NCBI RefSeq assembly: GCF_900564155.1
Contig: NZ_LS999839.1
Span: 2,725,097-2,789,096, forward strand
From: Pedobacter schmidteae
GTDB lineage: Bacteria; Bacteroidota; Bacteroidia; Sphingobacteriales; Sphingobacteriaceae
Direction: 5' to 3'
Length of the DNA stretch: 64,000 bases
Below, piece by piece: positions 47,864 to 55,990 of this stretch. Numbering within the stretch: position 1 is the first letter of the stretch; the number at the start of each line of letters is the position of its first letter. The position numbers and the translations under genes were made by a program. The notes under the pieces are model-generated. The model made no database searches, was not told the origin of the DNA, and saw only the letters and a list, made by a program, of their open reading frames with translations.

Positions 47864-49859
47864 ATAGTTCTATATTAATAATTGTTCCCTGGTTTATAGT
47901 CGACTTTATTTCCATTTTGCCTTTTAAAAAACCTACTCTATTGCGGATATTGCTGAGTCCGATACCGGTTTCTGTTTTCGGGGCATTGAGGTCAAAGCCT
48001 TTACCGTTATCTTCCTGAGTAATGAAAAAGACATTGCCATTTTGGCTACATTGGAGGATGATATTAGTCGCATTTGCATGGCGTATTGAGTTGGCCAGCA
48101 TTTCCTGAACAATTCTGTAAATATTGATTTGTATTTGTTCGGGTATATCATTTTCAATTTCGAATGACTGGAAGTCTATCCTGGTGGATGGTGTCATTAG
48201 TGTTTCGCATAGATCTTTTAATGCTGTTTTGAGACCGAAGTTGAGTAGGTTTACCGGCATCATATTATGTGCTATCCTTCTCAATTCAGTAACAGAATGG
48301 TCTATTTGCCCAAGTGCCCTTTGTAGTGGTTGCTTGATATCGCTATGGTTCTGGTTTTCCAATTGAGCAGATAGATTGATTTTAACACCGGCAAGCATCC
48401 CACCTAATCCGTCGTGTAAATCTCTGGCCATGCGCCGGCGCTCCTGTTCTTCGCCCTGTATCATGGCTTTACTGTACCGGAGCTCTTGCTGGTGTTCTAT
48501 TTCATTGAGTTGCTGGAGGTGGCTAAGTTCCTTTTGGACAATTAGCTTTTTGTTGTTGATGTTGTACTGGATGTAAAACAATACAACTATGAACAAAAAC
48601 AAGGCGGTGGCAATGAGTAACCATTGTATCAGACGGTTATTTCTAGCGGCAAGTTCGGCATGCTCGTTTTGGGCCTTTAATCCATCAATTTCCTTTATTC
48701 TTTCTGCATTCCTGTATTTTAATTCGAGCCCGTTAATGTCTCTGATCAGACGTGTTTCCGAGAGACTGTCGCTTAGCTGACTGTACCGTTTCTGCCATTT
48801 ATAAGCCAGGTCCATTTTGCCCAATCCCGCATAACTTTCGGCAAGGGCATTGTACAGCTCCATTTGTCCGTTATAGGAATACAAAATTTCATCATCATTT
48901 AAGATATAGGTGGACAGTTGCAGGGTTTTTTCATATTTTTTGCTGGCGAGCAGGCTTTTTACTTTGTAGAACAACAATCTTTGGTTGTTTTGACTGTCTT
49001 TTTTATATAGGGTCGGTTTTAGTCCTTTATCGAATTCATTTATCGCAGCATCATAATTTTTTAAAGCATGGTAAGACATACCTTTTATCAGATGGTATTC
49101 TGATGCGAAATATTGACTTGAATCGGAAGAAATCAATTTTCGCATCGTATCGAGTGCTGCATTAGCCTGAGCATATTTTTGAGACAGTACATAGTTCTCT
49201 CCTGTATTGCTGTAGGCCATAATTAAATTTAAGGTGCGTGATTTTGACGGCTGTGTGGCTTTTATGGCCTTAATTCCCTTATTGAAATAACCTTCTGCAA
49301 TTTGGTATTGTTTGATTTTTAAAAAGGCGTCGCCAAGCCGCAGATAGAGCGCAGTAACGAGATCGGTGTCTTCGGCTTTGATGGCCAATGGGATGGCTTT
49401 GTTCAACATGATATCGACATAGCTTTTTTCATCATCTTTCGCTTGTGCAATGAGTCCAAGGTTATTCCATGTTTTTGAACGCATTTGCCAGGCCTCTTTG
49501 GTATTGATTTTGCGAAATAGCTGATCAGCTTTCAGATAAGCAGCTTCGCTTTTGGCCAGGTTGGTAAAAAAATGAGCATAACCTTCCTGGTAATAGGAAA
49601 ACGCAATCATGAAGGCCGATGTTTTGCTGAGTCTTTGTCCTTCAAGAAAATAGGCTCTTGCTTTAATGCTATCAGCATCCTGCCAGGAACGTGATAGCTG
49701 AAAATTGAGAGCAGCTTTTGCACTGTCCAGATATGCGCTGCTTAGTCTTTTCCTTAGGATATTCTGGTAAAGGGCGTTTGTATCTAAAATTGGCTGGGCC
49801 CGGCAGTAATTTAATGTGCCAGTTAAAAGAAGCATCAGATAAAAAATCCTGGCAATCAT
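47850..49859 (-). CDS. TPR-containing sensor histidine kinase (HisKA_3 type)
   Basis: Starting at the ATG at 49857-49859 (MIARIFYLMLLLTGTLNYCRAQ, signal peptide) the protein has 669 residues; a TTG at 49880 would put seven residues ahead of it. The periplasmic half is a chain of TPR repeats (~60-390), followed by one transmembrane helix (~415-435), a coiled coil, a HisKA_3 box with the phospho-His in RMARDLHDGLGGMLAGVKI, and a HATPase domain (ENGKGFD-like DNGKGFDLN, TGIGLSNIRNRV). This is the standard partner for NarL-type regulators in Bacteroidota. Confidence 0.93.
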   Translation of the reverse strand: MIARIFYLMLLLTGTLNYCRAQPILDTNALYQNILRKRLSSAYLDSAKAALNFQLSRSWQDADSIKARAYFLEGQRLSKTSAFMIAFSYYQEGYAHFFTNLAKSEAAYLKADQLFRKINTKEAWQMRSKTWNNLGLIAQAKDDEKSYVDIMLNKAIPLAIKAEDTDLVTALYLRLGDAFLKIKQYQIAEGYFNKGIKAIKATQPSKSRTLNLIMAYSNTGENYVLSQKYAQANAALDTMRKLISSDSSQYFASEYHLIKGMSYHALKNYDAAINEFDKGLKPTLYKKDSQNNQRLLFYKVKSLLASKKYEKTLQLSTYILNDDEILYSYNGQMELYNALAESYAGLGKMDLAYKWQKRYSQLSDSLSETRLIRDINGLELKYRNAERIKEIDGLKAQNEHAELAARNNRLIQWLLIATALFLFIVVLFYIQYNINNKKLIVQKELSHLQQLNEIEHQQELRYSKAMIQGEEQERRRMARDLHDGLGGMLAGVKINLSAQLENQNHSDIKQPLQRALGQIDHSVTELRRIAHNMMPVNLLNFGLKTALKDLCETLMTPSTRIDFQSFEIENDIPEQIQINIYRIVQEMLANSIRHANATNIILQCSQNGNVFFITQEDNGKGFDLNAPKTETGIGLSNIRNRVGFLKGKMEIKSTINQGTIINIELYVHS

Positions 49860-49908
49860 ATGCAAGTATAATAGAAGCAATTGAAAATTTGATCTGATAT
49901 TAAAAAAA

Positions 49909-49924
49909 TACCCGGAAACAGGTA
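49909..49924. promoter_or_regulatory. NarL-like 7-2-7 motif, copy 2
   Basis: TACCCGGAAACAGGTA, the exact reverse complement of the 47204 motif, lies 50 bp upstream of the kinase start in the divergent intergenic region. The two heptamers are arranged head to head with two bases between, as for NarL sites in enterobacteria. Confidence 0.55.
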
Positions 49925-49940
49925 GTCATAAACCCTTAGA

Positions 49941-49959
49941 AAGGGGTATTGTACCCCTT
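49941..49959. promoter_or_regulatory. Palindrome AAGGGGTA-TTG-TACCCCTT overlapping the lipoprotein promoter
   Basis: The palindrome has perfect 8 bp arms. Each arm contains the heptamer TACCCCT, which fits the NarL heptamer TACYYMT. It overlaps the TTG proposed as -33 element (49949-49951) of the promoter for the gene at 50023, so binding here could switch that gene. Confidence 0.55.
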
Positions 49960-49979
49960 GAGCGACAGCATTAATTTTG
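49949..49979 (+). promoter_or_regulatory. Promoter of the 50023 lipoprotein gene
   Basis: TTG (49949-49951), 20 bp spacer, TAATTTTG (49972-49979), matching the Bacteroidota TTG / TAnnTTTG form. The ATG is 43 bp downstream. Confidence 0.5.
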
Positions 49980-50022
49980 TGAACTGATATTACTAAAATT
50001 ATTAACTGATTATCTATTATCT

Positions 50023-50406
50023 ATGAAAATGTTTAAAAATTATGTGTTTGTTATTTTAGCTTGTGTTGCTGTTGCAGTGGGATGTAGTAAGGATAAAGAC
50101 AAGCCTTCAGGTACTTCCCATAAAGTTGTGGTGAAAGCGGAAGTTTCGTCAGGGAGCGTTCTTAACAATGCTCATTACGGAACAGAAGTTAGCGGAACGA
50201 CGGCAACTGGCCTTACGAGCACTACGTGGACAAGCCCGGAATTTACGGTGCCTGCAGGAACGCAGTATGTTACCGGAAGTGCAGGGGGCGAGGGATTGAA
50301 TGCAGCAGCAACCATTAAAGTACAGATATATGTTGATGGTGCGCTGAAAAAGGAAGGTACAGGTAGCGGGACCGGCCTGGCTGCTGTGGCCCTGTACGAA
50401 TTTTAA
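50023..50406 (+). CDS. Small lipoprotein of unknown function
   Basis: This 127-residue protein has a lipoprotein signal ending AVAVGC (Cys at ~21), followed by SKDKDKPSGTSHK and a beta-rich domain with TWTSPEFTVPAG and ATIKVQIYVDGALKKEG; the repeated Gly/Thr/Ala composition suggests a small immunoglobulin-like or MmpS-like sandwich. It diverges from the two-component operon and has an operator-like palindrome over its promoter, so it is a candidate target of that system. Confidence 0.75.
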   Translation: MKMFKNYVFVILACVAVAVGCSKDKDKPSGTSHKVVVKAEVSSGSVLNNAHYGTEVSGTTATGLTSTTWTSPEFTVPAGTQYVTGSAGGEGLNAAATIKVQIYVDGALKKEGTGSGTGLAAVALYEF

Positions 50407-50429
50407 TTTCGCTTTTTAAAAGATGTTTC

Positions 50430-50465
50430 ATGCGGCCGCCCTTTCCACAGAAGGGGCGGCCGCAT
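50430..50465 (+). terminator. GC-rich hairpin after the lipoprotein gene
   Basis: ATGCGGCCGCCCTTT (50430-50444) pairs with AAGGGGCGGCCGCAT (50451-50465) with one mismatch and a six-base loop. It is very stable, although only a weak T-rich stretch follows. Confidence 0.7.
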
Positions 50466-50518
50466 TATGTTTCCGATAAAATTTTATCAGGATTTAATGG
50501 AACGACATTTTATTTCTC

Positions 50519-50526
50519 TAAGTTTG
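50519..50526 (+). promoter_or_regulatory. Putative -7 box of the glycosyltransferase operon
   Basis: TAAGTTTG matches TAnnTTTG and lies 29 bp before the ATG at 50556. No clear -33 element is seen. Confidence 0.4.
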
Positions 50527-50555
50527 CATCTGGTTTTTAGCGTTTACAAGCACAC

Positions 50556-51509
50556 ATGGATATTTCTATTGCCATCCCACTATATAATGAAGAGGAATCT
50601 CTTCCCGAATTGACCGCCTGGATTGCCAAGGTGATGCGCGAAAATGACTTTTCCTATGAGATTCTTTTTGTTGATGATGGAAGTACAGATTCGTCGTGGG
50701 CAGTTATTGAAGAGTTGAAAAAGGAATATGAGGCTGTGAAAGGTATCAAATTCAGAAGGAATTACGGTAAATCGGCTGCTTTGAATGTTGCTTTTGCTGC
50801 TGCGGAAGGTAATGTGGTGATTACTATGGATGCTGATTTACAGGATAGTCCGGATGAAATTCCTGAGCTTTTCCGCAGGATAAATGAGGAAAAGCTGGAC
50901 ATCATTTCGGGTTGGAAGAAGAAGCGTTATGATCCTATTTCGAAAACTATTCCTACTAAGTTATTTAATGCGGCTACACGTCGCATGTCGGGCATAAAAC
51001 TGAACGACTTCAATTGTGGTTTAAAAGCTTACCGGAAAGATGTGGTAAAAACCATTGAAGTGTATGGCGAAATGCACCGTTACATACCGGTTATTGCCAA
51101 ATGGGCCGGTTTTAAAAAGATTGGAGAACAGGTTGTTGAGCATAGGGCCCGAAAATATGGGGTAACCAAATTTGGTTTGAGCCGATTTGTAAATGGTTTC
51201 CTTGATCTGTTGTCTATATTTTTTGTGGGCAAATTTGGTAAGCGACCTATGCATTTTTTTGGTTCGCTGGGGGTTTTGAGCTTTTTGCTTGGAACGTTTA
51301 TGTCTTTATGGCTCATTGGAGAAAAGCTGTATCATATTGCCAGGAGTATTCCTTATAAAAGAGATGTAACTGATCAACCTTTATTTTACATTGCATTGGT
51401 TGCAATTATAGTGGGATCTCAGCTATTTCTTACAGGCTTTGTGGCCGAATTGGTAACCAGAAATGCCACCGAACGGAACCATTATCTGATAGAAAAGGAG
51501 ATTCTGTAA
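50556..51509 (+). CDS. Polyprenol-phosphate-type glycosyltransferase family 2
   Basis: This 317-residue protein has a GT-A domain starting MDISIAIPLYNEEESLPELT, with FVDDGSTDSSW, the DXD-type DADLQDSPDEIPEL, and the acceptor segment FNCGLKAYRKDV. Two C-terminal transmembrane helices (~234-255 and ~271-298) match the DPM1/GtrB/ArnC group, which move a sugar from a nucleotide to a lipid phosphate on the cytoplasmic side. It leads a run of same-strand genes with 3 bp to the next one. Confidence 0.92.
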   Translation: MDISIAIPLYNEEESLPELTAWIAKVMRENDFSYEILFVDDGSTDSSWAVIEELKKEYEAVKGIKFRRNYGKSAALNVAFAAAEGNVVITMDADLQDSPDEIPELFRRINEEKLDIISGWKKKRYDPISKTIPTKLFNAATRRMSGIKLNDFNCGLKAYRKDVVKTIEVYGEMHRYIPVIAKWAGFKKIGEQVVEHRARKYGVTKFGLSRFVNGFLDLLSIFFVGKFGKRPMHFFGSLGVLSFLLGTFMSLWLIGEKLYHIARSIPYKRDVTDQPLFYIALVAIIVGSQLFLTGFVAELVTRNATERNHYLIEKEIL

Positions 51510-51512
51510 TTC

Positions 51513-52481
51513 ATGTTTTTTTCCATTATTATCCCCCTTTATAACCGCCCTCCGGAAATAGACGAGCTGCTGTTTACGCTCACAAAGCAAACTTATTTGC
51601 AGTTTGAGGTATTGGTAATAGAGGATGGTTCTGTTAAGGATGCAAAAGCCATTGTAGAAAAGTATGCCAATAAGTTGGATGTAAAATACTTTTTTAAATC
51701 TAACGAGGGGCAGGGCTTTGCCAGGAATTATGGTTTTGAACGGGCCAAAGGCGATTTTTTTGTAATATTTGATTCAGATTGTCTCATTCCGGAAGACTAC
51801 CTGGAAACGGTAAAAAATTATCTTTTTGAGCATAAGCTGGATGCTTACGGCGGTCCGGATGCAGCACATCAGAGTTTTACACCTGTTCAAAAGGCGATTA
51901 GTTATGCCATGACTTCTCCCTTTACTACCGGCGGAATTAGAGGTAATAAAAAGCATATCGGACAATTTCATCCGCGTAGCTTTAATATGGGCGTATCGCG
52001 AGAGGTATGGGAAAAGGTAGGCGGTTTTATATTGACCAGACTTGGAGAGGATATTGAGTATAGCATCAGGATTCATGAAAGTGGATTTAAAATAGGACTG
52101 ATCCCAGGTGCAAAAGTATATCATAAACGACGTACCAGCTTTGCACAGTTTTATAAGCAATTGCACTTTTTTGGCCGGGCGAGGATAAATATTTATAAAC
52201 ATTTCCCGGCCGAATTAAAGCTGGTTCACTTCTTTCCGGCGGTTTTTACCTGCGGGGTTATATTTACATTGCTGATGAACGTATTTTATTGGCCTTTAGC
52301 TTATTTGTGTAACTTTATGTTGTTGTTATACCTGATGTTGATATTTTTTCACTCCTGGCAGGTTAATAAATCGTTAAAGGTTGCATTTTTGAGTATTATT
52401 GCTGCGTTTATCCAACTGACAGCCTATGGCTTAGGTTTTATGCAAGATTTTTTTAAAAGAGTAGTATTAAAACAACAATGA
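51513..52481 (+). CDS. Membrane-associated glycosyltransferase family 2
   Basis: This 322-residue protein has a GT-A domain (FFSIIIPLYNRPPEIDELL, VIEDGSVKDAK, FVIFDSDCLIPEDYL, and the acceptor-side GEDIEYSIRI) and two or three C-terminal hydrophobic helices (~243-285 and ~288-310). It is a different subgroup from the preceding GT2 and may extend a glycan or glycolipid. It overlaps the next gene by 4 bp. Confidence 0.9.
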   Translation: MFFSIIIPLYNRPPEIDELLFTLTKQTYLQFEVLVIEDGSVKDAKAIVEKYANKLDVKYFFKSNEGQGFARNYGFERAKGDFFVIFDSDCLIPEDYLETVKNYLFEHKLDAYGGPDAAHQSFTPVQKAISYAMTSPFTTGGIRGNKKHIGQFHPRSFNMGVSREVWEKVGGFILTRLGEDIEYSIRIHESGFKIGLIPGAKVYHKRRTSFAQFYKQLHFFGRARINIYKHFPAELKLVHFFPAVFTCGVIFTLLMNVFYWPLAYLCNFMLLLYLMLIFFHSWQVNKSLKVAFLSIIAAFIQLTAYGLGFMQDFFKRVVLKQQ

Positions 52482-53263
52482 TAGAGTTTTTAAAGGAAAG
52501 CACTTTTGCTGTAAATGAAACGATTGGGAAGGCCTGGGGCGTAACCAAAAGGAATTATTTTTCTATCGCCACGCTTTGCTTCCTGATGTTTATCACTTCG
52601 AATGCTTCGGGGTTGATGGCATTTTTTCTGAAAGATGTAAATATGGGACTTAGCATACTGATGGCATTTTTCTTTGTCATGTTTTACTTTACCATTAATT
52701 TGTCGCTGTTCAAATATATTTTTCATTTGTTAGACGATGAACTGAATGTCAGTATTGTGAATACCATTCCGACCAGAAAGCAAATTATCCGGTTTTTGGT
52801 GGCGATGATTTACTTTATGCTTTGTATTATAGGGGTTTACCTGGTTGTAATATTGGTTGCGTTTCCATTTATCTATTTGAGAATCCGGATGGAAATTATC
52901 ACCAATATAGCCATATCAGTAGGTATCATTGCTATATTTATTACCTGGATAAGGATTTCTTTCTTTCCTTTCTTTATTATTGACAGAAATCTGCCGCCAT
53001 TTTTATCTATCAAATTTAGCCTGGCTACTACAAAGGGAAATTTTACTAAAATTTTGTTGTTATTGCTGGTGCTTGGTGGTTTCCATTTATTATACCTGTT
53101 TTTTAGCTATTTAAAATGGCCGGTTATCGCCTTTTTTATTAATGTTTTAAGCTCTTTTATAATTGTTCCTTTGTCAAGTGTGGCACTAACTATTGCCTAC
53201 AGAAAAATGATCAGTGAGTATAAGGGAGAGGGCGAGCCTGATATCATTCATAATATAGTTTAA
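52478..53263 (+). CDS. Polytopic membrane protein of unknown function
   Basis: This 261-residue protein has about six transmembrane segments (roughly 25-45, 50-75, 105-130, 140-165, 185-205 and 215-240) and a short charged C-terminus (YKGEGEPDIIHNIV). No catalytic or transport motif is recognised. It overlaps the preceding GT2 gene by 4 bp and lies 9 bp before the GH3-family gene, so a role in handling the glycolipid product is plausible but unproved. Confidence 0.8.
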   Translation: MIEFLKESTFAVNETIGKAWGVTKRNYFSIATLCFLMFITSNASGLMAFFLKDVNMGLSILMAFFFVMFYFTINLSLFKYIFHLLDDELNVSIVNTIPTRKQIIRFLVAMIYFMLCIIGVYLVVILVAFPFIYLRIRMEIITNIAISVGIIAIFITWIRISFFPFFIIDRNLPPFLSIKFSLATTKGNFTKILLLLLVLGGFHLLYLFFSYLKWPVIAFFINVLSSFIIVPLSSVALTIAYRKMISEYKGEGEPDIIHNIV

Positions 53264-53272
53264 CCGATATTT

Positions 53273-54805
53273 ATGGGATTAAAAGCGGCACTAAGCAAGC
53301 CATTTGCTGCCTTTGTAGTGCGAGGGATAGACAAATGGAAAAAGAATGCAGTAAAGGCACAGCACGATACCCTGAGAAAACTGGTTAAAGCTGCAAAGCA
53401 TACAGCGTTTGGCAGGGATCATAAATTTGCTTCAATAAAAACTTACGAAGACTTTAAAAGGCTGGTTCCGGTTAAAGATTATGAGGAACTGAGACCTTAT
53501 ATCGACAGGGTGGTTGCAGGCGAGAAAGATGTGATGTGGAAAGGGAAACCTCAGTATTTTGCAAAAACTTCGGGGACTACTTCTGGTGTAAAATATATTC
53601 CTATTTCGGCGGCTTCTATGCCCGAGCATATTAAAGCTGCACGAAATGCCTTGCTCACTTATGTGCATGAAACCGGAAATGTCCGGTTTATTGACGGCAA
53701 AATGATCTTTTTACAAGGTAGCCCGGTGATGAGTAAAAAAAACGGGATCAACGTTGGCCGTCTTTCGGGCATTGTTGCCAATCTGGTGCCTGCTTATTTA
53801 CAAAAAAATCGCTTGCCTTCTTACCAGACCAACTGTATAGAAGATTGGGAACAAAAGGTGGATGCGATTGTGGAAGAGACCATTAAGGAGGATATGACCC
53901 TGATTTCGGGTATACCACCATGGGTGCAGATGTATTTTGACCGGCTGACAGAGAAATCGGGCGGGAAAAAGATTAAAGATATCTTCCCGAATTTTGAACT
54001 GTTTGTATATGGTGGGGTAAATTATGAACCTTATCGGGCTAAAATTGAAGCCAGTATTGGCCGGAAGATAGATTCTATAGAAACTTATCCTGCTTCAGAA
54101 GGTTTTATTGCCTATCAGGACAGTCAGCATGATAAAGGTTTGCTGCTGCTGGCCGATGCCGGAATGTTTTATGAGTTTATTCCGGCTGATGAATTTTATA
54201 ATGACCATCCTACGCGCTTAAGTTTAGGCGAGGTGGAGCTGGATGTGAATTATGTGTTGGTACTGAATACAAATGCCGGGCTTTGGGGATATGTGATAGG
54301 GGATACTATCAAATTTGTATCTAAAGATCCATATAAGATTATGGTAACCGGGAGGATCAAACATTTTATTTCTGCATTTGGAGAACATGTAATTGGCGAA
54401 GAAGTAGAGCATGCCTTACTTTCGGTAGCCAATGCAGAAGGAGTTGGCATTACCGAGTTTACGGTTGCCCCACAGGTAAGTACACCTGCTGGAGAATTGC
54501 CTTACCATGAGTGGTTTATTGAGTTTTCGGTGCCACCTGCAGATATAACTGCTTTCAGTAAAAAAGTAGACGAAGCCTTGCAAAAGAAGAATATTTACTA
54601 TTTTGACCTGATTGAAGGTAAAATATTACAGCCGTTGATTATTCGTTCCTTACGAAAAGATGCCTTTGTGAGCTATATGAGAGCACAGGGTAAGTTGGGC
54701 GGGCAAAATAAGGTGCCGCGCCTGGCCAACGACAGGAAGATAGCGGATGATTTAGGTGATTTTATAAATCGTCATAATGGCGAAGAACAGGGAGAATTTA
54801 ATTGA
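53273..54805 (+). CDS. GH3-family acyl-adenylating enzyme
   Basis: This 510-residue protein resembles the plant GH3 auxin-responsive family, which belongs to the adenylate-forming superfamily. ATP-binding motifs include FAKTSGTTSGVKYIPIS (residues ~98-114), YPASEGFIAYQ (~262-272) and YVIGDTIKFVSK (~340-351). Plant members link amino acids to hormones; the bacterial substrate is unknown and is presumably a fatty or other carboxylic acid. No auxin role is implied. Its stop overlaps the dxr TTG start by 4 bp. Confidence 0.9.
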   Translation: MGLKAALSKPFAAFVVRGIDKWKKNAVKAQHDTLRKLVKAAKHTAFGRDHKFASIKTYEDFKRLVPVKDYEELRPYIDRVVAGEKDVMWKGKPQYFAKTSGTTSGVKYIPISAASMPEHIKAARNALLTYVHETGNVRFIDGKMIFLQGSPVMSKKNGINVGRLSGIVANLVPAYLQKNRLPSYQTNCIEDWEQKVDAIVEETIKEDMTLISGIPPWVQMYFDRLTEKSGGKKIKDIFPNFELFVYGGVNYEPYRAKIEASIGRKIDSIETYPASEGFIAYQDSQHDKGLLLLADAGMFYEFIPADEFYNDHPTRLSLGEVELDVNYVLVLNTNAGLWGYVIGDTIKFVSKDPYKIMVTGRIKHFISAFGEHVIGEEVEHALLSVANAEGVGITEFTVAPQVSTPAGELPYHEWFIEFSVPPADITAFSKKVDEALQKKNIYYFDLIEGKILQPLIIRSLRKDAFVSYMRAQGKLGGQNKVPRLANDRKIADDLGDFINRHNGEEQGEFN

Positions 54806-55953
54806 AAAATATATCCATTTTAGGTGCTACGGGCTCTATTGGTACCCAGGCTTTAAATGTTATTGAGGCCAATCCGGGGTTATATAAAGTTGTTGCGTTG
54901 ACGGCAAATGGCAATGCCACACTGTTAATTGAACAAGCTTTAAAGTTTAAGCCTGCTTTGGTTGTTGTAACGGATGAAAATAAATACCAGACCGTAAAAC
55001 AAGCCTTATCTGGCACTGATATTGAGGTCTTAGCAGGAGAAACAGCCTTGTGTGAGGCTGCTGTGGTTGATGCTGCGGATATGGTGTTGACGGCTATCGT
55101 GGGCTCGGTAGGCTTAAGACCAACCGTAGAGGCGATAAAAGCAGGAAAAGACATCGCACTGGCTAATAAGGAAACCCTGGTGGTAGCGGGCGATTTGATT
55201 ACTACACTGGCTAAAACACATGGGGTAAAGATTATTCCGGTTGATTCGGAGCATTCTGCTATTTTTCAATGCCTGGTAGGCGAACCGGCGGGTTCAGTAG
55301 AAAAAATATATCTTACTGCTTCTGGTGGTCCGTTTAGAGGGAAAGATTCTTCTTTTTTAAAGAATGTAACGAAAGCGGAAGCATTGAAACATCCGAACTG
55401 GGTGATGGGTGCAAAAATTACTATTGATTCGGCGTCGTTGATGAACAAGGGACTTGAGGTTATTGAGGCCCGATGGTTGTTTGACCTGGAAGTTGATCAG
55501 ATTGATGTGATTGTACATCCTCAATCTATTGTGCATTCGTTGGTACAGTTTAACGACGGATCGATGAAAGCACAAATGGGGCTGCCGGACATGAATTTGC
55601 CTATTCACTATGCACTGGCCTATCCGGAGAGAATAAGAAGCGACTTTAAACGTTTCAACTTTATGGATTATCCGGAGTTAAATTTTTATAAAGCAGACCA
55701 GGAAACTTTCAGGAACCTGGGGTTGGCTTATACTGCATTGCGTAAAGGCGGCAATATGCCCTGTATCGTTAACGCAGCAAATGAGGTGGTGGTAGAGGCA
55801 TTTTTGCAGGAAAAGATTGGTTTTTTGCAAATGAGTGATGTGATTGAGGCCTGCATGGAAGGGATTAGCTTTATCGAGCAACCCAGCCTGAACAATTATT
55901 TAGAAACAGACAGGCATACGCGTATATTTGCAGGTCAACTGGTAACAAATTAG
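54802..55953 (+). CDS. dxr: 1-deoxy-D-xylulose-5-phosphate reductoisomerase
   Basis: This 383-residue enzyme is the committed step of MEP-pathway isoprenoid synthesis. It starts with TTG (54802) inside the TGA of the GH3 gene. Motifs are the NADPH loop ILGATGSIGTQ, the metal/substrate segment IPVDSEHSAIFQCL, TASGGPFR, the flexible loop HPNWVMGAKITIDSASLMNKG and LEVIEA. It is essential in organisms lacking the mevalonate route. Confidence 0.96.
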   Translation: MKNISILGATGSIGTQALNVIEANPGLYKVVALTANGNATLLIEQALKFKPALVVVTDENKYQTVKQALSGTDIEVLAGETALCEAAVVDAADMVLTAIVGSVGLRPTVEAIKAGKDIALANKETLVVAGDLITTLAKTHGVKIIPVDSEHSAIFQCLVGEPAGSVEKIYLTASGGPFRGKDSSFLKNVTKAEALKHPNWVMGAKITIDSASLMNKGLEVIEARWLFDLEVDQIDVIVHPQSIVHSLVQFNDGSMKAQMGLPDMNLPIHYALAYPERIRSDFKRFNFMDYPELNFYKADQETFRNLGLAYTALRKGGNMPCIVNAANEVVVEAFLQEKIGFLQMSDVIEACMEGISFIEQPSLNNYLETDRHTRIFAGQLVTN

Positions 55954-55990
55954 AATTTTTAAGATCAAAATAGAACATTAAAAGAAAAAT

